From Candidatus Oscillochloris fontis (GTDB lineage: Bacteria; Chloroflexota; Chloroflexia; Chloroflexales; Chloroflexaceae), in NCBI RefSeq assembly GCF_004138135.1, contig NZ_RYFD01000004.1, forward strand, positions 1 to 64,000: a stretch of 64,000 nt of DNA, in the 5' to 3' direction. Below, piece by piece: positions 1 through 9,488 of the stretch. Made by a program: the position numbers and the translations under genes. The notes below the pieces were generated by a model. It did no database searches and had not been told where the DNA came from. It saw nothing but the letters and a program-made list of their open reading frames with translations. Numbering within the stretch: position 1 is the first letter of the stretch; every line of letters begins with the position of its first letter.

Positions 1-135
1 GTGGCTCGTCCATAGCGGTAGTATGCCGGATTCTACTGATTCTCGCAACTCAGGAGTGACCCACCCTGAACGGATACGGCGATCAGCGCCTTTGCGACGG
101 AGCATCCCACCTGCCGGATCGTCGTCTCGTGCCGC

Positions 136-2010
136 GTGCGTACCTACGACGCGCAGATCAACCCGGAGAATCGCCACTGGCACCTGCCCGGCTGGCCCAC
201 CGTCACCCTCGCCGATCTGACCCCGGCGCAGATGGAGCACTTCGTAGAGGCATGGTACGGCGCGGTCGCCATGGCCGACCCGAACATTGCGACGCAACGC
301 GCCGAGCGGGTGGCCGAGCTTCGCACCGCCCTCCAGGCACGCCCCGACCTGCGCGAGTTGGGGAAGCGCCCGCTGTTGCTGACGATCATGGCGCTGGTGC
401 ATCTGCGGCAGCGCAACTTGCCAGAGGATCGCGCCTCGCTCTACCGCGAGTGTGTCGAGATCCTGTTGGCGCGTTGGGAGTTGCGCGGCAAAGAAGAGAC
501 CGAGTACAAGGCGCTGATGGACTATATCGGTTTGCCAGGGATCGAGGTGAAGGCGCTGCGCCCCTTGCTGGCCGAGGTGGCCTTCACGGCGCACCAAGCG
601 CTCAGTGCGCAGAATCCGGGGGTGTTGAGCAGCGCCACGTTGCAGGTATTGGTGCAGAAGTTCCTAGCCACCAAGGGTCACCCGAATCCCTACGCAGGGG
701 CGCTGCGCTTCCTGGAGTATACCGACTACCGCGCCGGGCTGCTCCACGCCAGCGCTGCCGGCGCCGACTACCAGTTCGCCCATCTGACCTTTCAGGAGTA
801 CCTGGCGGGGTTGGCCTTGGTGGGGGCTGAGCGTCCAGTACAGGCCATCCTGGCGCGGCGTCACGATGAGCGTTGGCGCGTACCGATCTTCCTGGGCATC
901 GGCCATGCCGTGGGTGAGGGGCTACCCAGCCTCTTCCGCGACCTGCTCGACGAGCTGACCAGCGACGCCCAGACCCTCCAGGGGCAACGCGATCTGATCT
1001 TGGCCGCCGAGCTGGCCGCCGATGTGCGCTGGGAGCGCCTTGAGGGCACGGGCTTCAAGAAGTTGAAGACCGGCATCGTCCACGATTTGGCCGCAGTTGT
1101 CGAGGGAACCCTGCTCCCCGCCACCGAGCGCGTGCGCGCCGGGGAACTCCTGGCTGGCCTGGGCGACCCGCGCCCTGGGGTATGCAGCTTGCCCCCGGTG
1201 ATGGTGGAGATTGCGGGGGGGAGTTTTGGGATGGGGATTACTGCGGAGGAACATAAGGATCTGTATGGAGGGAAGGATTGGTACAAGAGATCGATCAATA
1301 CCCAACCCGTCATCGTGGCACCCTTTGCCCTCGCGCGCTACCCGGTGACGAATGCGCAGTACAAGCTGTTTATGGACAAGGATGGTTACAACCCGGAGCA
1401 ACCCTGGTGGGAGATTGGGCGTGACTGGTTAAAGCAGCAAGGTTATCGGCAGCCGCGCTTCTGGGATGACCCTCGCTTCGGCATTGCCCGCCCCAACCAC
1501 CCGGTGGTGGGTGTGAGTTGGTACGAGGCTACGGCTTTCTGTGCATGGCTAACGCAGCATCTCAAGGATGGCTACGTCTACTGCTTGCCGAGCGAGGCCG
1601 AGTGGGAGTTTGCCGCACGTGGTAGGGAGCGGCGCATGTATGCGTGGGGGAATGAGGAACCTGATGCGGAGCGGGCCAACTTCGATGGGATATATAACGG
1701 CACCACCGCCGTGGGCTGCTTCCCCGCCGGAGCCACCCCCGATACCGGGCTGCTGGATATGACCGGCACAGTTTGGGAGTGGACACGCAGTGCGTACCGG
1801 AACTACCCATTGACAAGTGAGACGGATACAGAAAGTCTTTACACAAAGCATAATAGTTCTAATCGAACATTCGTGCTGCGCGGCGGCTCGTGGCGCAATA
1901 CCCGCGTTGTCGCCCGTTGCGCCTATCGCGACGTTCTCAACCCCGCCTCGTTCAACGGCCTCCTCGGTTTTCGTCTTGCCCGTTTGTTCTCCTCGTCCTC
2001 GTCCTCATGA
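136..2010 (+). CDS. 5'-truncated NACHT / formylglycine-generating-enzyme-like (SUMF1) fusion protein
   Basis: The reading frame is open from about base 70, after in-frame stops at 13 and 67, and its first residues already match the middle of a NACHT domain (FATEHPTCRIVVSCR, then a WY-containing segment). Walker A and B are therefore missing and the gene looks truncated at its 5' end. The GTG at 136 is only the first possible start. Residues 1-350 are the helical part of a NACHT NTPase; from about residue 355 (VEIAGGSFGMG) to the end is a C-type-lectin-like FGE-sulfatase domain with the usual PVTNAQY, PVVGVSWYEA, LPSEAEWEFAARG, TGTVWEW and RGGSW motifs. Such fusions are typical of sensor or target-binding proteins rather than true sulfatase-maturing enzymes. 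The protein ends in a short poly-Ser tail. Expression of this remnant is uncertain. Confidence 0.75.
   Translation: MRTYDAQINPENRHWHLPGWPTVTLADLTPAQMEHFVEAWYGAVAMADPNIATQRAERVAELRTALQARPDLRELGKRPLLLTIMALVHLRQRNLPEDRASLYRECVEILLARWELRGKEETEYKALMDYIGLPGIEVKALRPLLAEVAFTAHQALSAQNPGVLSSATLQVLVQKFLATKGHPNPYAGALRFLEYTDYRAGLLHASAAGADYQFAHLTFQEYLAGLALVGAERPVQAILARRHDERWRVPIFLGIGHAVGEGLPSLFRDLLDELTSDAQTLQGQRDLILAAELAADVRWERLEGTGFKKLKTGIVHDLAAVVEGTLLPATERVRAGELLAGLGDPRPGVCSLPPVMVEIAGGSFGMGITAEEHKDLYGGKDWYKRSINTQPVIVAPFALARYPVTNAQYKLFMDKDGYNPEQPWWEIGRDWLKQQGYRQPRFWDDPRFGIARPNHPVVGVSWYEATAFCAWLTQHLKDGYVYCLPSEAEWEFAARGRERRMYAWGNEEPDAERANFDGIYNGTTAVGCFPAGATPDTGLLDMTGTVWEWTRSAYRNYPLTSETDTESLYTKHNSSNRTFVLRGGSWRNTRVVARCAYRDVLNPASFNGLLGFRLARLFSSSSSS
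1877..1985 (+). other. candidate diversity-generating-retroelement variable region
   Basis: The last 35 residues of the FGE-like domain (RGGSW, then an R-x-A-x-R-x3-NP pattern, ending GFRLA) sit where variable regions of retroelement-diversified C-lectin proteins sit. Positions that are usually Asn codons in template repeats are here Val, Tyr, Asp, Leu, Ala, Phe and Gly, and the stretch is poor in adenine. No reverse transcriptase or template repeat is visible in the window, so this is a resemblance only. Confidence 0.35.
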
Positions 2011-2200
2011 CTTTTCGGCTTTTTGTCTTGTTGTGCTTGTGAAGGGTTTGGTAGGGGATTGGGGCTGAGACAGGGGTGCTGGGGGTGCAGGGGGGCGCAG
2101 CATCCCCCTGCTCGCGATGTCGGTATTGCCTCTGCGCCCCTCGGCGTCCCTCGGCGGTTAATGACGGGTCGGGGGGATGGGGATGCGCCCGAACCCCACC

Positions 2201-2223
2201 GAGACGGCCCATCGGGCCGTCTC
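2201..2223. repeat. GAGACGG palindrome (10-bp arms, triloop)
   Basis: Perfect inverted repeat GAGACGGCCC-ATC-GGGCCGTCTC in the 270-bp gap between the FGE-like gene and the toxin gene. It could act as a terminator for either convergent gene, though no T-run follows. The rest of the gap holds G-rich sequence and CTCGG repeats with no convincing gene. Confidence 0.5.
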
Positions 2224-2280
2224 TACGGGATACCTCTGCGCTCCTCGGTGGTTCTTGTATTCTACTGCCAAGGGGCGTCT

Positions 2281-2601
2281 CTACCCGATAGCAACCTCTT
2301 CGTAGGTACCCACACTCGCTCGTTCAACAGCCGCTTGAACAGCATCAAGATGTCTCTGTATCTTGGGCCAAGATGTGGAGCAAAGAACCACAATGGCAAT
2401 GTGACGGGTATTCAGGTTTTGTTGGTAGCGGAGATTCTGATCGGTTGTGATTAGCAGGTCAATACCGGCTAATTCAGCTTGGGCGAGAAGTTGCCCATTA
2501 GCAAGTTCTGACCATCCCCGTTCATAGGTTGTCGTGACAAGATGCGTGCCGAGGTAGCGTCGAAGTGGGACAGGTGTACCTTGATCAAAGAGAATATTCA
2601 T
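2281..2601 (-). CDS. DUF5615 PIN-like toxin
   Basis: A 106-residue protein beginning MNILFDQGTPVPLRRYL with LITTDQNLRYQQ in the middle, the pattern of the DUF5615/Mut7-C PIN-like family. These are putative RNases acting as toxins, with acidic residues of the PIN fold at the start (D6) and in TTDQN. It overlaps the upstream antitoxin gene by 4 bases (ATGA), so the two are translationally coupled. Family function is inferred from other PIN toxins; the target RNA is unknown. Confidence 0.8.
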   Translation of the reverse strand: MNILFDQGTPVPLRRYLGTHLVTTTYERGWSELANGQLLAQAELAGIDLLITTDQNLRYQQNLNTRHIAIVVLCSTSWPKIQRHLDAVQAAVERASVGTYEEVAIG

Positions 2602-2828
2602 GCTGCTGCCCGTATGCTCAACACCGCAACTTCGTAGTTTAATACCGCTTCCACATCAACCCGTTGGACACCAGGAAACCATTCAAGAAATTGGTCTATG
2701 GTTGCGCCATCGCGTAGATTCTCAAACAACGCAGCAACTGGAACCCGTGTTCCCCGAAAGACCCATGCGCCACTTACCACATCAGGGTGCGACTCGACGG
2801 CTGCAAGATTCTTCCACGCTTCTTTCAT
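2598..2828 (-). CDS. DUF433 antitoxin
   Basis: A 76-residue DUF433 protein with the family core motif (SGAWVFRGTRVPVAALFENL, then a segment ending in FLEWFPGV). This family is a winged-helix DNA-binding antitoxin that pairs with DUF5615 toxins and usually represses its own promoter. A strong ribosome site (AAAGGAGG) lies just upstream of the ATG at 2828. The gene is the first of the two-gene operon. Confidence 0.85.
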   Translation of the reverse strand: MKEAWKNLAAVESHPDVVSGAWVFRGTRVPVAALFENLRDGATIDQFLEWFPGVQRVDVEAVLNYEVAVLSIRAAA

Positions 2829-2862
2829 CGCATGCCTCCTTTGGGGTGCATCCCCGGTCTTG

Positions 2863-2940
2863 TCCGCAGATGACGCAGATTACGCAGATTATGTTTTTAT
2901 TTTATCCTAAAAAATCTGCGTAATCTGCGTAATCTGCGGA
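2863..2940. repeat. CGCAGATTA palindromic repeat, copy 1
   Basis: Each arm is made of short CGCAGATTA units (about 28 bp per arm, one mismatch) around an AT-rich loop. It lies between the toxin-antitoxin promoter region and the PHP operon end. A second copy follows at 2987-3045 and a half copy at 17431-17473. Confidence 0.8.
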
Positions 2941-2955
2941 TAACCAACGTGATGC

Positions 2956-2989
2956 GCCCCGGTAGAGTGTCCGCCCCGGTAGAGTGTCC
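2956..2989. repeat. 17-bp tandem direct repeat
   Basis: GCCCCGGTAGAGTGTCC occurs twice head to tail, directly joined to the second CGCAGATTA palindrome. It may be a duplicated insertion target or a slip-strand product. Confidence 0.7.
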
Positions 2990-3045
2990 GCAGATTACGC
3001 AGATTTTGTTTTTTAATAATCTGCGCAATCTGCGTAATCTGCGGA
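2987..3045. repeat. CGCAGATTA palindromic repeat, copy 2
   Basis: Inverted arms built from the same CGCAGATTA unit as the preceding copy, around a T-rich loop. It ends immediately downstream of the PHP gene stop and could serve as its terminator. Confidence 0.75.
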
Positions 3046-3051
3046 TAATCC

Positions 3052-3876
3052 CTACCGCGACAGACGCGCCAAAAATGCCCCCACATTCTCCACCGGGATC
3101 TCGGCCAGCGGCTGGCGCGGGTGGTGGCTATCCGAGCCGCCCGATACGAGCAGTTTGTGCTGCTTGGCCTGCGCCAACAAGAACTGCTCGACCTGGGGCG
3201 TGTGGCTGGGGTAGTAGACCTCCAGCCCATCAAGGCCCACGGTGGCCAACGCGGCAATATCGGACGCATCGGCGGGGATGGCGTAGATGCCTTTGCTCCG
3301 CCCTGGGTGAGCCAGTAGCGCGATGCCTTTGAGCTTGTGCGCCACCTGGATTACCGCATCCACACCGAGTGGCCGGTACGCCCCCGCCATCTCGGTCAGG
3401 ATGTAGCGCATGCCCGCCTCCTCATGGCCCTCGCGGGGCTGGCGGTTGGGCAACTCGTTCTGCTTGGCGAGTGCCGTCGCTACATCGGCCACGTTGGGGC
3501 TGCGCCCCAGGCTCTCTAGCCCCTCTAGCCGCCAACCGCGTGCTGGGAGTTCCTGCATCAGCCGCTGGGCATCCTCGGCATTGCGCGTAAAGACCTCGGC
3601 ACAGAGCGCCAGCAACGCGGGCGCGTCAGGGGCAACGCCGTACACCAGGGTGTGCCAGAGCTTGCCGTTATAGGTGCTGTCAATCTCGACCCCCGGCACG
3701 ACCCAGATTCCATGTTCAGCCCCCGCTGCTTGCAGGGCACGCACATTCGCCGTGGTGTTGTGGTCGGTGGCGGCGATGACGCTTAGCCCCCGTTCTGCCG
3801 CCGCCGCCGCCAGTGCCGCAGGCTCCCAGAAGGCGTGGTGCGGGGTGGCGTTGGTATGAATGTGTAGATCGATCAT
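3052..3876 (-). CDS. PHP-domain metal-dependent phosphoesterase
   Basis: A 274-residue protein of the PHP family. The metal-binding motifs are all present: DLHIHT at the N terminus, ATDHN near residue 38, PGVEI near 63, LAHPG and GSDSHH in the C-terminal third. Family members hydrolyse phosphoesters such as nucleotide 3',5'-bisphosphates (RNase AM-like), but the substrate here cannot be read from sequence. The frame extends 12 codons upstream, but the ATG at 3876 (MIDLHIHT) gives the standard family N terminus and starts just 2 bases after the rhodanese stop. It is the last gene of a four-gene operon. Confidence 0.85.
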   Translation of the reverse strand: MIDLHIHTNATPHHAFWEPAALAAAAAERGLSVIAATDHNTTANVRALQAAGAEHGIWVVPGVEIDSTYNGKLWHTLVYGVAPDAPALLALCAEVFTRNAEDAQRLMQELPARGWRLEGLESLGRSPNVADVATALAKQNELPNRQPREGHEEAGMRYILTEMAGAYRPLGVDAVIQVAHKLKGIALLAHPGRSKGIYAIPADASDIAALATVGLDGLEVYYPSHTPQVEQFLLAQAKQHKLLVSGGSDSHHPRQPLAEIPVENVGAFLARLSR

Positions 3877-3878
3877 GC

Positions 3879-4454
3879 TTATGGCTCCACCGGATAGCCC
3901 GCCTGCACCCAATCCTGAAAGCCGCCCTCTAGCGCACTCACCTGCGGGTAGCCCAGATCAAGAAAGATCTGCGCCGCACGCTGGCTACTCTCCGGGCGCG
4001 TCGCATCACCATAGGCGATAAAGCGCGTCTCAGTGGGCAGCGCCGCCATCTGGGTCTGAAGATCGGTTGCGGTAAGGCTCAACGCCCCCGGAATATGCGC
4101 CGCGTTATAGTCACTTCCAGGGCGAATATCAATAAAGATCGCCGTACCCGCCTCTTGGTAGGCGCGTGCATCGGTTAGGCTGATCATCTCCACCGGCGGC
4201 CCATCGGGGTCAACCCCACCATGCGCCGAGGGCAGCGCGGTTGAATCGCGTGCCGGATCAAGCGTGGGGTGACCCGTCGGCAAGGCCACGGCGGTACCAT
4301 TCGCACTACTACTCGGACTCGGCGCATTGCGCAGCGTCAAGGTCAGGGTGACGAGGCCCGCCACCAGGATGATCGCGCCCACAATGATGACGGGCAAGAG
4401 CCAAACCGGGCCAGCGTTCGCCTCGTTGGGCGACGATTCGGGAGGAAGGGACAT
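3879..4454 (-). CDS. membrane-anchored rhodanese-like protein lacking the catalytic cysteine
   Basis: 191 residues. One transmembrane helix spans about residues 18-42, followed by a Ser/Pro/Thr-rich linker and a C-terminal rhodanese domain (about 90-190) that would lie outside the membrane. Recognisable motifs are FIDIRPGSDYNAAHIPGA and LEGGFQDWVQAGYPV. Where rhodaneses carry the active-site Cys, this protein reads AYGDATRPESS, so sulfur transfer is unlikely and a binding or regulatory role is more plausible. A good ribosome site (GAGGAGT) precedes the ATG. It is 14 bases downstream of the response regulator and shares its operon. Confidence 0.8.
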   Translation of the reverse strand: MSLPPESSPNEANAGPVWLLPVIIVGAIILVAGLVTLTLTLRNAPSPSSSANGTAVALPTGHPTLDPARDSTALPSAHGGVDPDGPPVEMISLTDARAYQEAGTAIFIDIRPGSDYNAAHIPGALSLTATDLQTQMAALPTETRFIAYGDATRPESSQRAAQIFLDLGYPQVSALEGGFQDWVQAGYPVEP

Positions 4455-4468
4455 AGACTCCTCAACGG

Positions 4469-5116
4469 CTATTCTAATTCAATGATCCCCAGCCGCAGTG
4501 CCATCAACACGGCCTGCATGCGGTTGGGTTGGCGCAGCTTATTCAGGATACTCTTAATATGTGAACGTACCGTCTCTTCTGTGACGGTCATCGCCTCGGC
4601 CATCTCCTTATTCGAGCGGCTCGTGGCCATCAGGCGCAGCACATCTAGTTCACGCGGGGTGAGTTGGGGCGGCAGGAGGGGTTGCTGTGGCCCATTCGAG
4701 GCGGAGAGACGCCGCAAGACGCGCCGCGTAATGCTCGGTTGCAGGTAGGCTTGGCCACTCGCCACCACCCGAATCGCGTGCAGCAACTCCTCGGCGGGCG
4801 CGTCCTTCAGCAGATACCCATCCGCATCATGTTCGAGGGCATTCATCACATCCTGTTCCGCATCAACCCCGGTGAGAATGAGTACCCGTGAACGCGGCGA
4901 GACTTCTTTGACCGCACGGCAGGTGAGTGCGCCGCCCATTCCCGGCATCTTGAGATCGAGGAGTACCACCTGTGGATGCAAGCTGCGCGCCTTCTCCACC
5001 GCCTGCATGCCGCTATCGGCATCCCCTACCACCTCAATATCATCCTCAAGGGTGAGCATACTCTGGATGCCATGACGAACAACAGCGTGGTCATCAACAA
5101 TCAGAACCCTGATCAT
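4469..5116 (-). CDS. NarL/FixJ-family response regulator
   Basis: 215 residues: receiver domain (1-120) with acidic pair D8-D9, phospho-acceptor D54 (LLDLKMPG) and conserved Lys in LLKDAP; LuxR-type HTH near residues 150-210 (LTPRELDVLRLM, then NKEMAEAMTVTEETVRSHI). It would be phosphorylated by the adjacent histidine kinase and bind DNA as a dimer. It is encoded 37 bases downstream of the kinase. Confidence 0.92.
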   Translation of the reverse strand: MIRVLIVDDHAVVRHGIQSMLTLEDDIEVVGDADSGMQAVEKARSLHPQVVLLDLKMPGMGGALTCRAVKEVSPRSRVLILTGVDAEQDVMNALEHDADGYLLKDAPAEELLHAIRVVASGQAYLQPSITRRVLRRLSASNGPQQPLLPPQLTPRELDVLRLMATSRSNKEMAEAMTVTEETVRSHIKSILNKLRQPNRMQAVLMALRLGIIELE

Positions 5117-5153
5117 AGATTGTACCCTTTATGTGATGCTTGCTCCCCCACCC

Positions 5154-6419
5154 TTAACGAAGTGGCAACGTCACCGTCAACGTCGTTCCACTACCCGGAG
5201 CGCTATCAATCCGAATCTGCCCGCCCAGCGCATCGGCACGCTCGCGCATACTTGAGAGGCCATAATGGCTGGCGTTTGAACGATCCGCCAGCACCTGCAC
5301 CGGATCAAAACCCTGGCCATTATCGGCGATACGCATCACCACCTCACCATCCTGGTACAACAGGGTCAATTTGGCTTGGCTTGCCTGGGCGTGCTTGACC
5401 ACATTATTCAGCACCTCTTGGGCGATACGGTAGAGTTGGCGACGCAACACCACCGGCAAACGATCAAACCCGCCATCCACATGCAAGAAGAGGCGTGGGC
5501 GCGGTGGAGGAGCGATCTCCTCAAAGTAGCCTGATAGCTCCTCCTTAAAACGTGCCGCATCGAGGTCATCGGGCCAGAGATCGAAGATCGCTCGCCGCAA
5601 CCCCTGGGCCGCGTGCTGGGCCTGGGGTAACAGGTAGACGAGTTGTTCACGCACCGCATCGGGGTGGGCGGGAAGTTGGCGAATACACGCACCAATGGTG
5701 TAGGTAATGCCATAGAGTTGCTGCGAGATCGCATCGTGGATCTCCATGGCAATGCGGCTACGCTCCTCCTCGACCGCAAGGCGTTGGGCGCGCCCAACCA
5801 CCGCCTGGATACCCCCGATCAGCACCGCCGTATGGCTGGCCACATGCTGAAGGGTATAGAGATCATCCATCGTCAGCGGCTCACCACGTAGCGGATTATC
5901 CACCAGGATCACCCCCAGCGGTTGACCGAGCAGCACCATCGGCAGGATCGCATAGCAACACAGCGCGAGTAGCTCGTTGGCATGCGGATCACCCGTGGGC
6001 GGGCGCTCATCGGTAATGAGCATCGGGGTACCCCGGCGCAACGCCTCGACAATCGCCCAACTCTCATCATCGGTGGGGAGGCGCTCGGTATGCGGCATAC
6101 GCTGAAGATGTGCCCCTGGGCCATCGGTGCTACACAACCAGCCGGTGAGTACCGCATCATGCGGCTCGATCATCGCCAGCACCGCCCGGTCGTAGCCCAA
6201 CTCAGAAGTAATCAGCGTCAAGACGCGCTCGTGGATCTCGGAAATATCCCCCGCCGTCTGCATCGCCACCGCCAGCGCATGGGTGACATAGAAGATCCGG
6301 GCGATGCGGCTCATCCGCAGCGCATCGCGCTCAAGCTCGGCAATGCGGTGGCGCAACAGATCGGGATCATCGGGCAGGGGTGTCGAATCTATCTGGTAAG
6401 ATCGGGGACTCATAAGCAT
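5154..6419 (-). CDS. GAF-domain sensor histidine kinase (HisKA_3 family)
   Basis: About 421 residues. A short coiled coil (LRHRIAELERD) leads into a GAF-like sensor domain (about 45-205), a HisKA_3 dimerisation domain with the phospho-accepting His at about residue 228 (MEIHDAISQQ), and a HATPase_c domain (IADNGQGFD; GLSSMRERADALGG). No transmembrane helix is seen, so a cytoplasmic signal is expected. The frame stays open to 6512, but the tandem ATGs at 6419 and 6413 give the more typical N terminus; neither has a clear ribosome site. First gene of the kinase-regulator-rhodanese-PHP operon. Confidence 0.88.
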   Translation of the reverse strand: MLMSPRSYQIDSTPLPDDPDLLRHRIAELERDALRMSRIARIFYVTHALAVAMQTAGDISEIHERVLTLITSELGYDRAVLAMIEPHDAVLTGWLCSTDGPGAHLQRMPHTERLPTDDESWAIVEALRRGTPMLITDERPPTGDPHANELLALCCYAILPMVLLGQPLGVILVDNPLRGEPLTMDDLYTLQHVASHTAVLIGGIQAVVGRAQRLAVEEERSRIAMEIHDAISQQLYGITYTIGACIRQLPAHPDAVREQLVYLLPQAQHAAQGLRRAIFDLWPDDLDAARFKEELSGYFEEIAPPPRPRLFLHVDGGFDRLPVVLRRQLYRIAQEVLNNVVKHAQASQAKLTLLYQDGEVVMRIADNGQGFDPVQVLADRSNASHYGLSSMRERADALGGQIRIDSAPGSGTTLTVTLPLR

Positions 6420-6573
6420 TTGCCGGGTGAAATACGAGGCCCAGGAGAGTAGCCTTCCCCCAGGCCCCTTCGTTACCGCCCATTTGCGCACACCAGCACA
6501 TTTAAAGGCCACTAGTCATGCGGTGATAGCGTCGTGTTCTTCCTTTGAACTACCGCCCCCTAGTATAGAGCTT

Positions 6574-6716
6574 GGGCAACATCCACCTCCGGTGGGGGTT
6601 CGGGGGCGGCGCAGCCGCCCCCGAAGATCTTTATTTTGTTGGGTTGTGGCGGCGTAGCCGCCACAACCCAACAAAAACCGGGTTTGGGGCTATGCCCCAT
6701 AGACGTTGCCCATGCC
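6574..6716. mobile_element. three-hairpin MITE-like repeat (family A), copy 1
   Basis: Near-complete copy. Short terminal inverted repeats (GGGCAAC/GTTGCCC) enclose a G/C-rich hairpin (GGGGGCGGC-GCA-GCCGCCCCC), the AGATCTTT spacer, a perfect 20-bp stem with triloop GTA (6634-6676), and a third hairpin based on GGGGC-TAT-GCCCC. It lies in the 570-bp gap upstream of the kinase gene. Confidence 0.8.
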
Positions 6717-6719
6717 GTG

Positions 6720-6868
6720 TGGCGGGGCGGGCCAGAATTGAACTAGCATCCGACGTTTGTTGCCGTGGCCGGTTGACCTGGCGTTCGGCGGTGAATGCTG
6801 AAACTGGCGCAATAGTCTGACATTGGTGCGGAGTTGGGCATTGCCTCTGCCAGTTGGGCTACCCCGCC
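6720..6868 (-). other. tRNA-like sequence with mismatched ends
   Basis: On the minus strand this begins with a good tRNA 5' half: acceptor strand GGCGGGG (6862-6868), TA, and a D-arm GCCCAACTGGCAGAGGC (6843-6859). About 95 bases later comes a good T-arm (GCTAG-TTCAATT-CTGGC, 6731-6747), then CCGCCCC-G-CCA at 6720-6730. The two acceptor strands mismatch at two positions and the spacing is about 55 bases too long for a tRNA. No clean anticodon arm is visible. Probably a decayed or rearranged tRNA gene. Confidence 0.45.
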
Positions 6869-6873
6869 GCAGG

Positions 6874-6964
6874 TGGTGGCGGGGGGAGGATTCGAACCTC
6901 CACTGGATACCCTCTTCCTATCAGCCTAAGCCTGAGATTCAGCTTGCGCTTCTGCGCATAGGCA
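6874..6964 (-). other. tRNA 3'-half-like sequence with encoded CCA
   Basis: On the minus strand: a long imperfect hairpin (CTATCA/TGATAG continuing into GCCTA/TAGGC), then a perfect T-arm (GGAGG-TTCGAAT-CCTCC), acceptor strand CCCCGCC, discriminator A and CCA. No matching 5' half lies upstream, but a perfectly complementary GGCGGGG with D-arm starts 5 bases after the CCA. The order (3' half, then 5' half) is that of a permuted tRNA, or of two tandem tRNA remnants. Confidence 0.45.
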
Positions 6965-6992
6965 TGATAGCCCACACACCAGATTGGTGCAA

Positions 6993-7724
6993 CTAGCTGA
7001 ACAAAAACCGAAACACCTTCTCGCCCAGTTTCTGCTCCTGGGCCTCGCTATTATTCGCCTCCTCACGCGCAAACTTGACCGCGTGTTGCAGCCGTTCCAC
7101 CCGCTCCAGCAAATCGCTCACCCGCTTGGCCGGTAGCGCCCCCGAAAATTTCACCGTGCGCCAGTAGCCCACCGTCACATCCTCGTAGTAGACCTCGACC
7201 TGCGCGGGGTGCTTCTCGGTCGCCTCGGCCTTAACGTGGTTGCGCGGAATCTTCTTGGTCTTCACCGTCTGCACCGCCTCAGTGGCCCAGCAGTTCGCCG
7301 AAGCATCGAAACTCCACGTCTCAGCAGCATCCAGCACCGGCAACTTCTTAATAAAAGTATGCAGATCCACCAACTGCTTTTCGAGGAAGAGCAGATAGGT
7401 GATCGGCACTTGGGGCAGCAGGATCTGCCCATCCACCACCACATCGGCACGGGCGATACAGTTGGTCCAATCTTTAGTGGCCGTAATATCGAAGAGCCGG
7501 GTCAGAATAGCGGCGGTCTGCTGGATCACCTCTTCAGCATTCACCTGCACCTTGGTTGATTCGGGTGGGAGTAGTTCGCCCTCATCATCCTTGGGGCGGT
7601 AAGTACGGGCAATCCCGCTCAGAAGTGCGGGTTTCTGGAGCACATGGTGGGCTTCAGTAAGCTCCTGGAAGGAACGACTCTTCACCCCTTTTTCAACCGC
7701 GATGATCTGGTTCAGACGCGCCAT
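6993..7724 (-). CDS. uncharacterised protein (MARLNQIIAVEKG family)
   Basis: 243 residues, soluble, with no enzyme motif that I can name. The frame opens at 7757, but the ATG at 7724 has a strong ribosome site (GGGAGGG) and gives an N terminus (MARLNQIIAVEKGVKSR) that I associate with a widespread uncharacterised bacterial family. The middle contains PPESTKVQ and the C-terminal third has a predicted coiled coil (LLERVERLQHAVKFAREEAN). It stands alone next to tRNA-like remnants, a context sometimes seen for integrated elements. Function unknown. Confidence 0.65.
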   Translation of the reverse strand: MARLNQIIAVEKGVKSRSFQELTEAHHVLQKPALLSGIARTYRPKDDEGELLPPESTKVQVNAEEVIQQTAAILTRLFDITATKDWTNCIARADVVVDGQILLPQVPITYLLFLEKQLVDLHTFIKKLPVLDAAETWSFDASANCWATEAVQTVKTKKIPRNHVKAEATEKHPAQVEVYYEDVTVGYWRTVKFSGALPAKRVSDLLERVERLQHAVKFAREEANNSEAQEQKLGEKVFRFLFS

Positions 7725-7800
7725 ACAGCCCTCCCTCTCAGCGTGCAGATTCAGCATTGATGGGTGCAGTATACACCAAGCGATACCCTAAACCCTCGTT

Positions 7801-7889
7801 TGTGTTCTGTTTTGGCGGCGCAGCCGCCAAAACAGAACACAAATATCTTTGGGCGCGGTACAGCCGCGCCCAAACCCCCACCCGCAACA
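7801..7889. repeat. family A repeat, copy 2 (partial, reversed)
   Basis: A 19-bp perfect stem with triloop GCA (7801-7841), the ATATCTTT spacer, a second hairpin (GGGCGCGG/CCGCGCCC) and the CCCCCACC end, in reverse order relative to copy 1. It lies in the region upstream of cbbL and may terminate or insulate transcription. Confidence 0.75.
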
Positions 7890-8002
7890 CACCCCCCTCT
7901 GAGGGTGAGGAATCCTACCCGCCTTGGTGATTTCCATCACAACATAAATTGTGTACCATACCTACAGTCAACAACGACGTGATAGCCGTGAGAGCCGCGT
8001 GA

Positions 8003-9469
<1,467 letters not shown>

Positions 9470-9488
9470 TGTCGCGCCGGAATGTTGC

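Noticed and set aside
6720-6964. Permuted tmRNA gene
   Set aside because: The 5' half carries an ordinary tRNA D-arm and no tag reading frame or pseudoknot-like region is visible.
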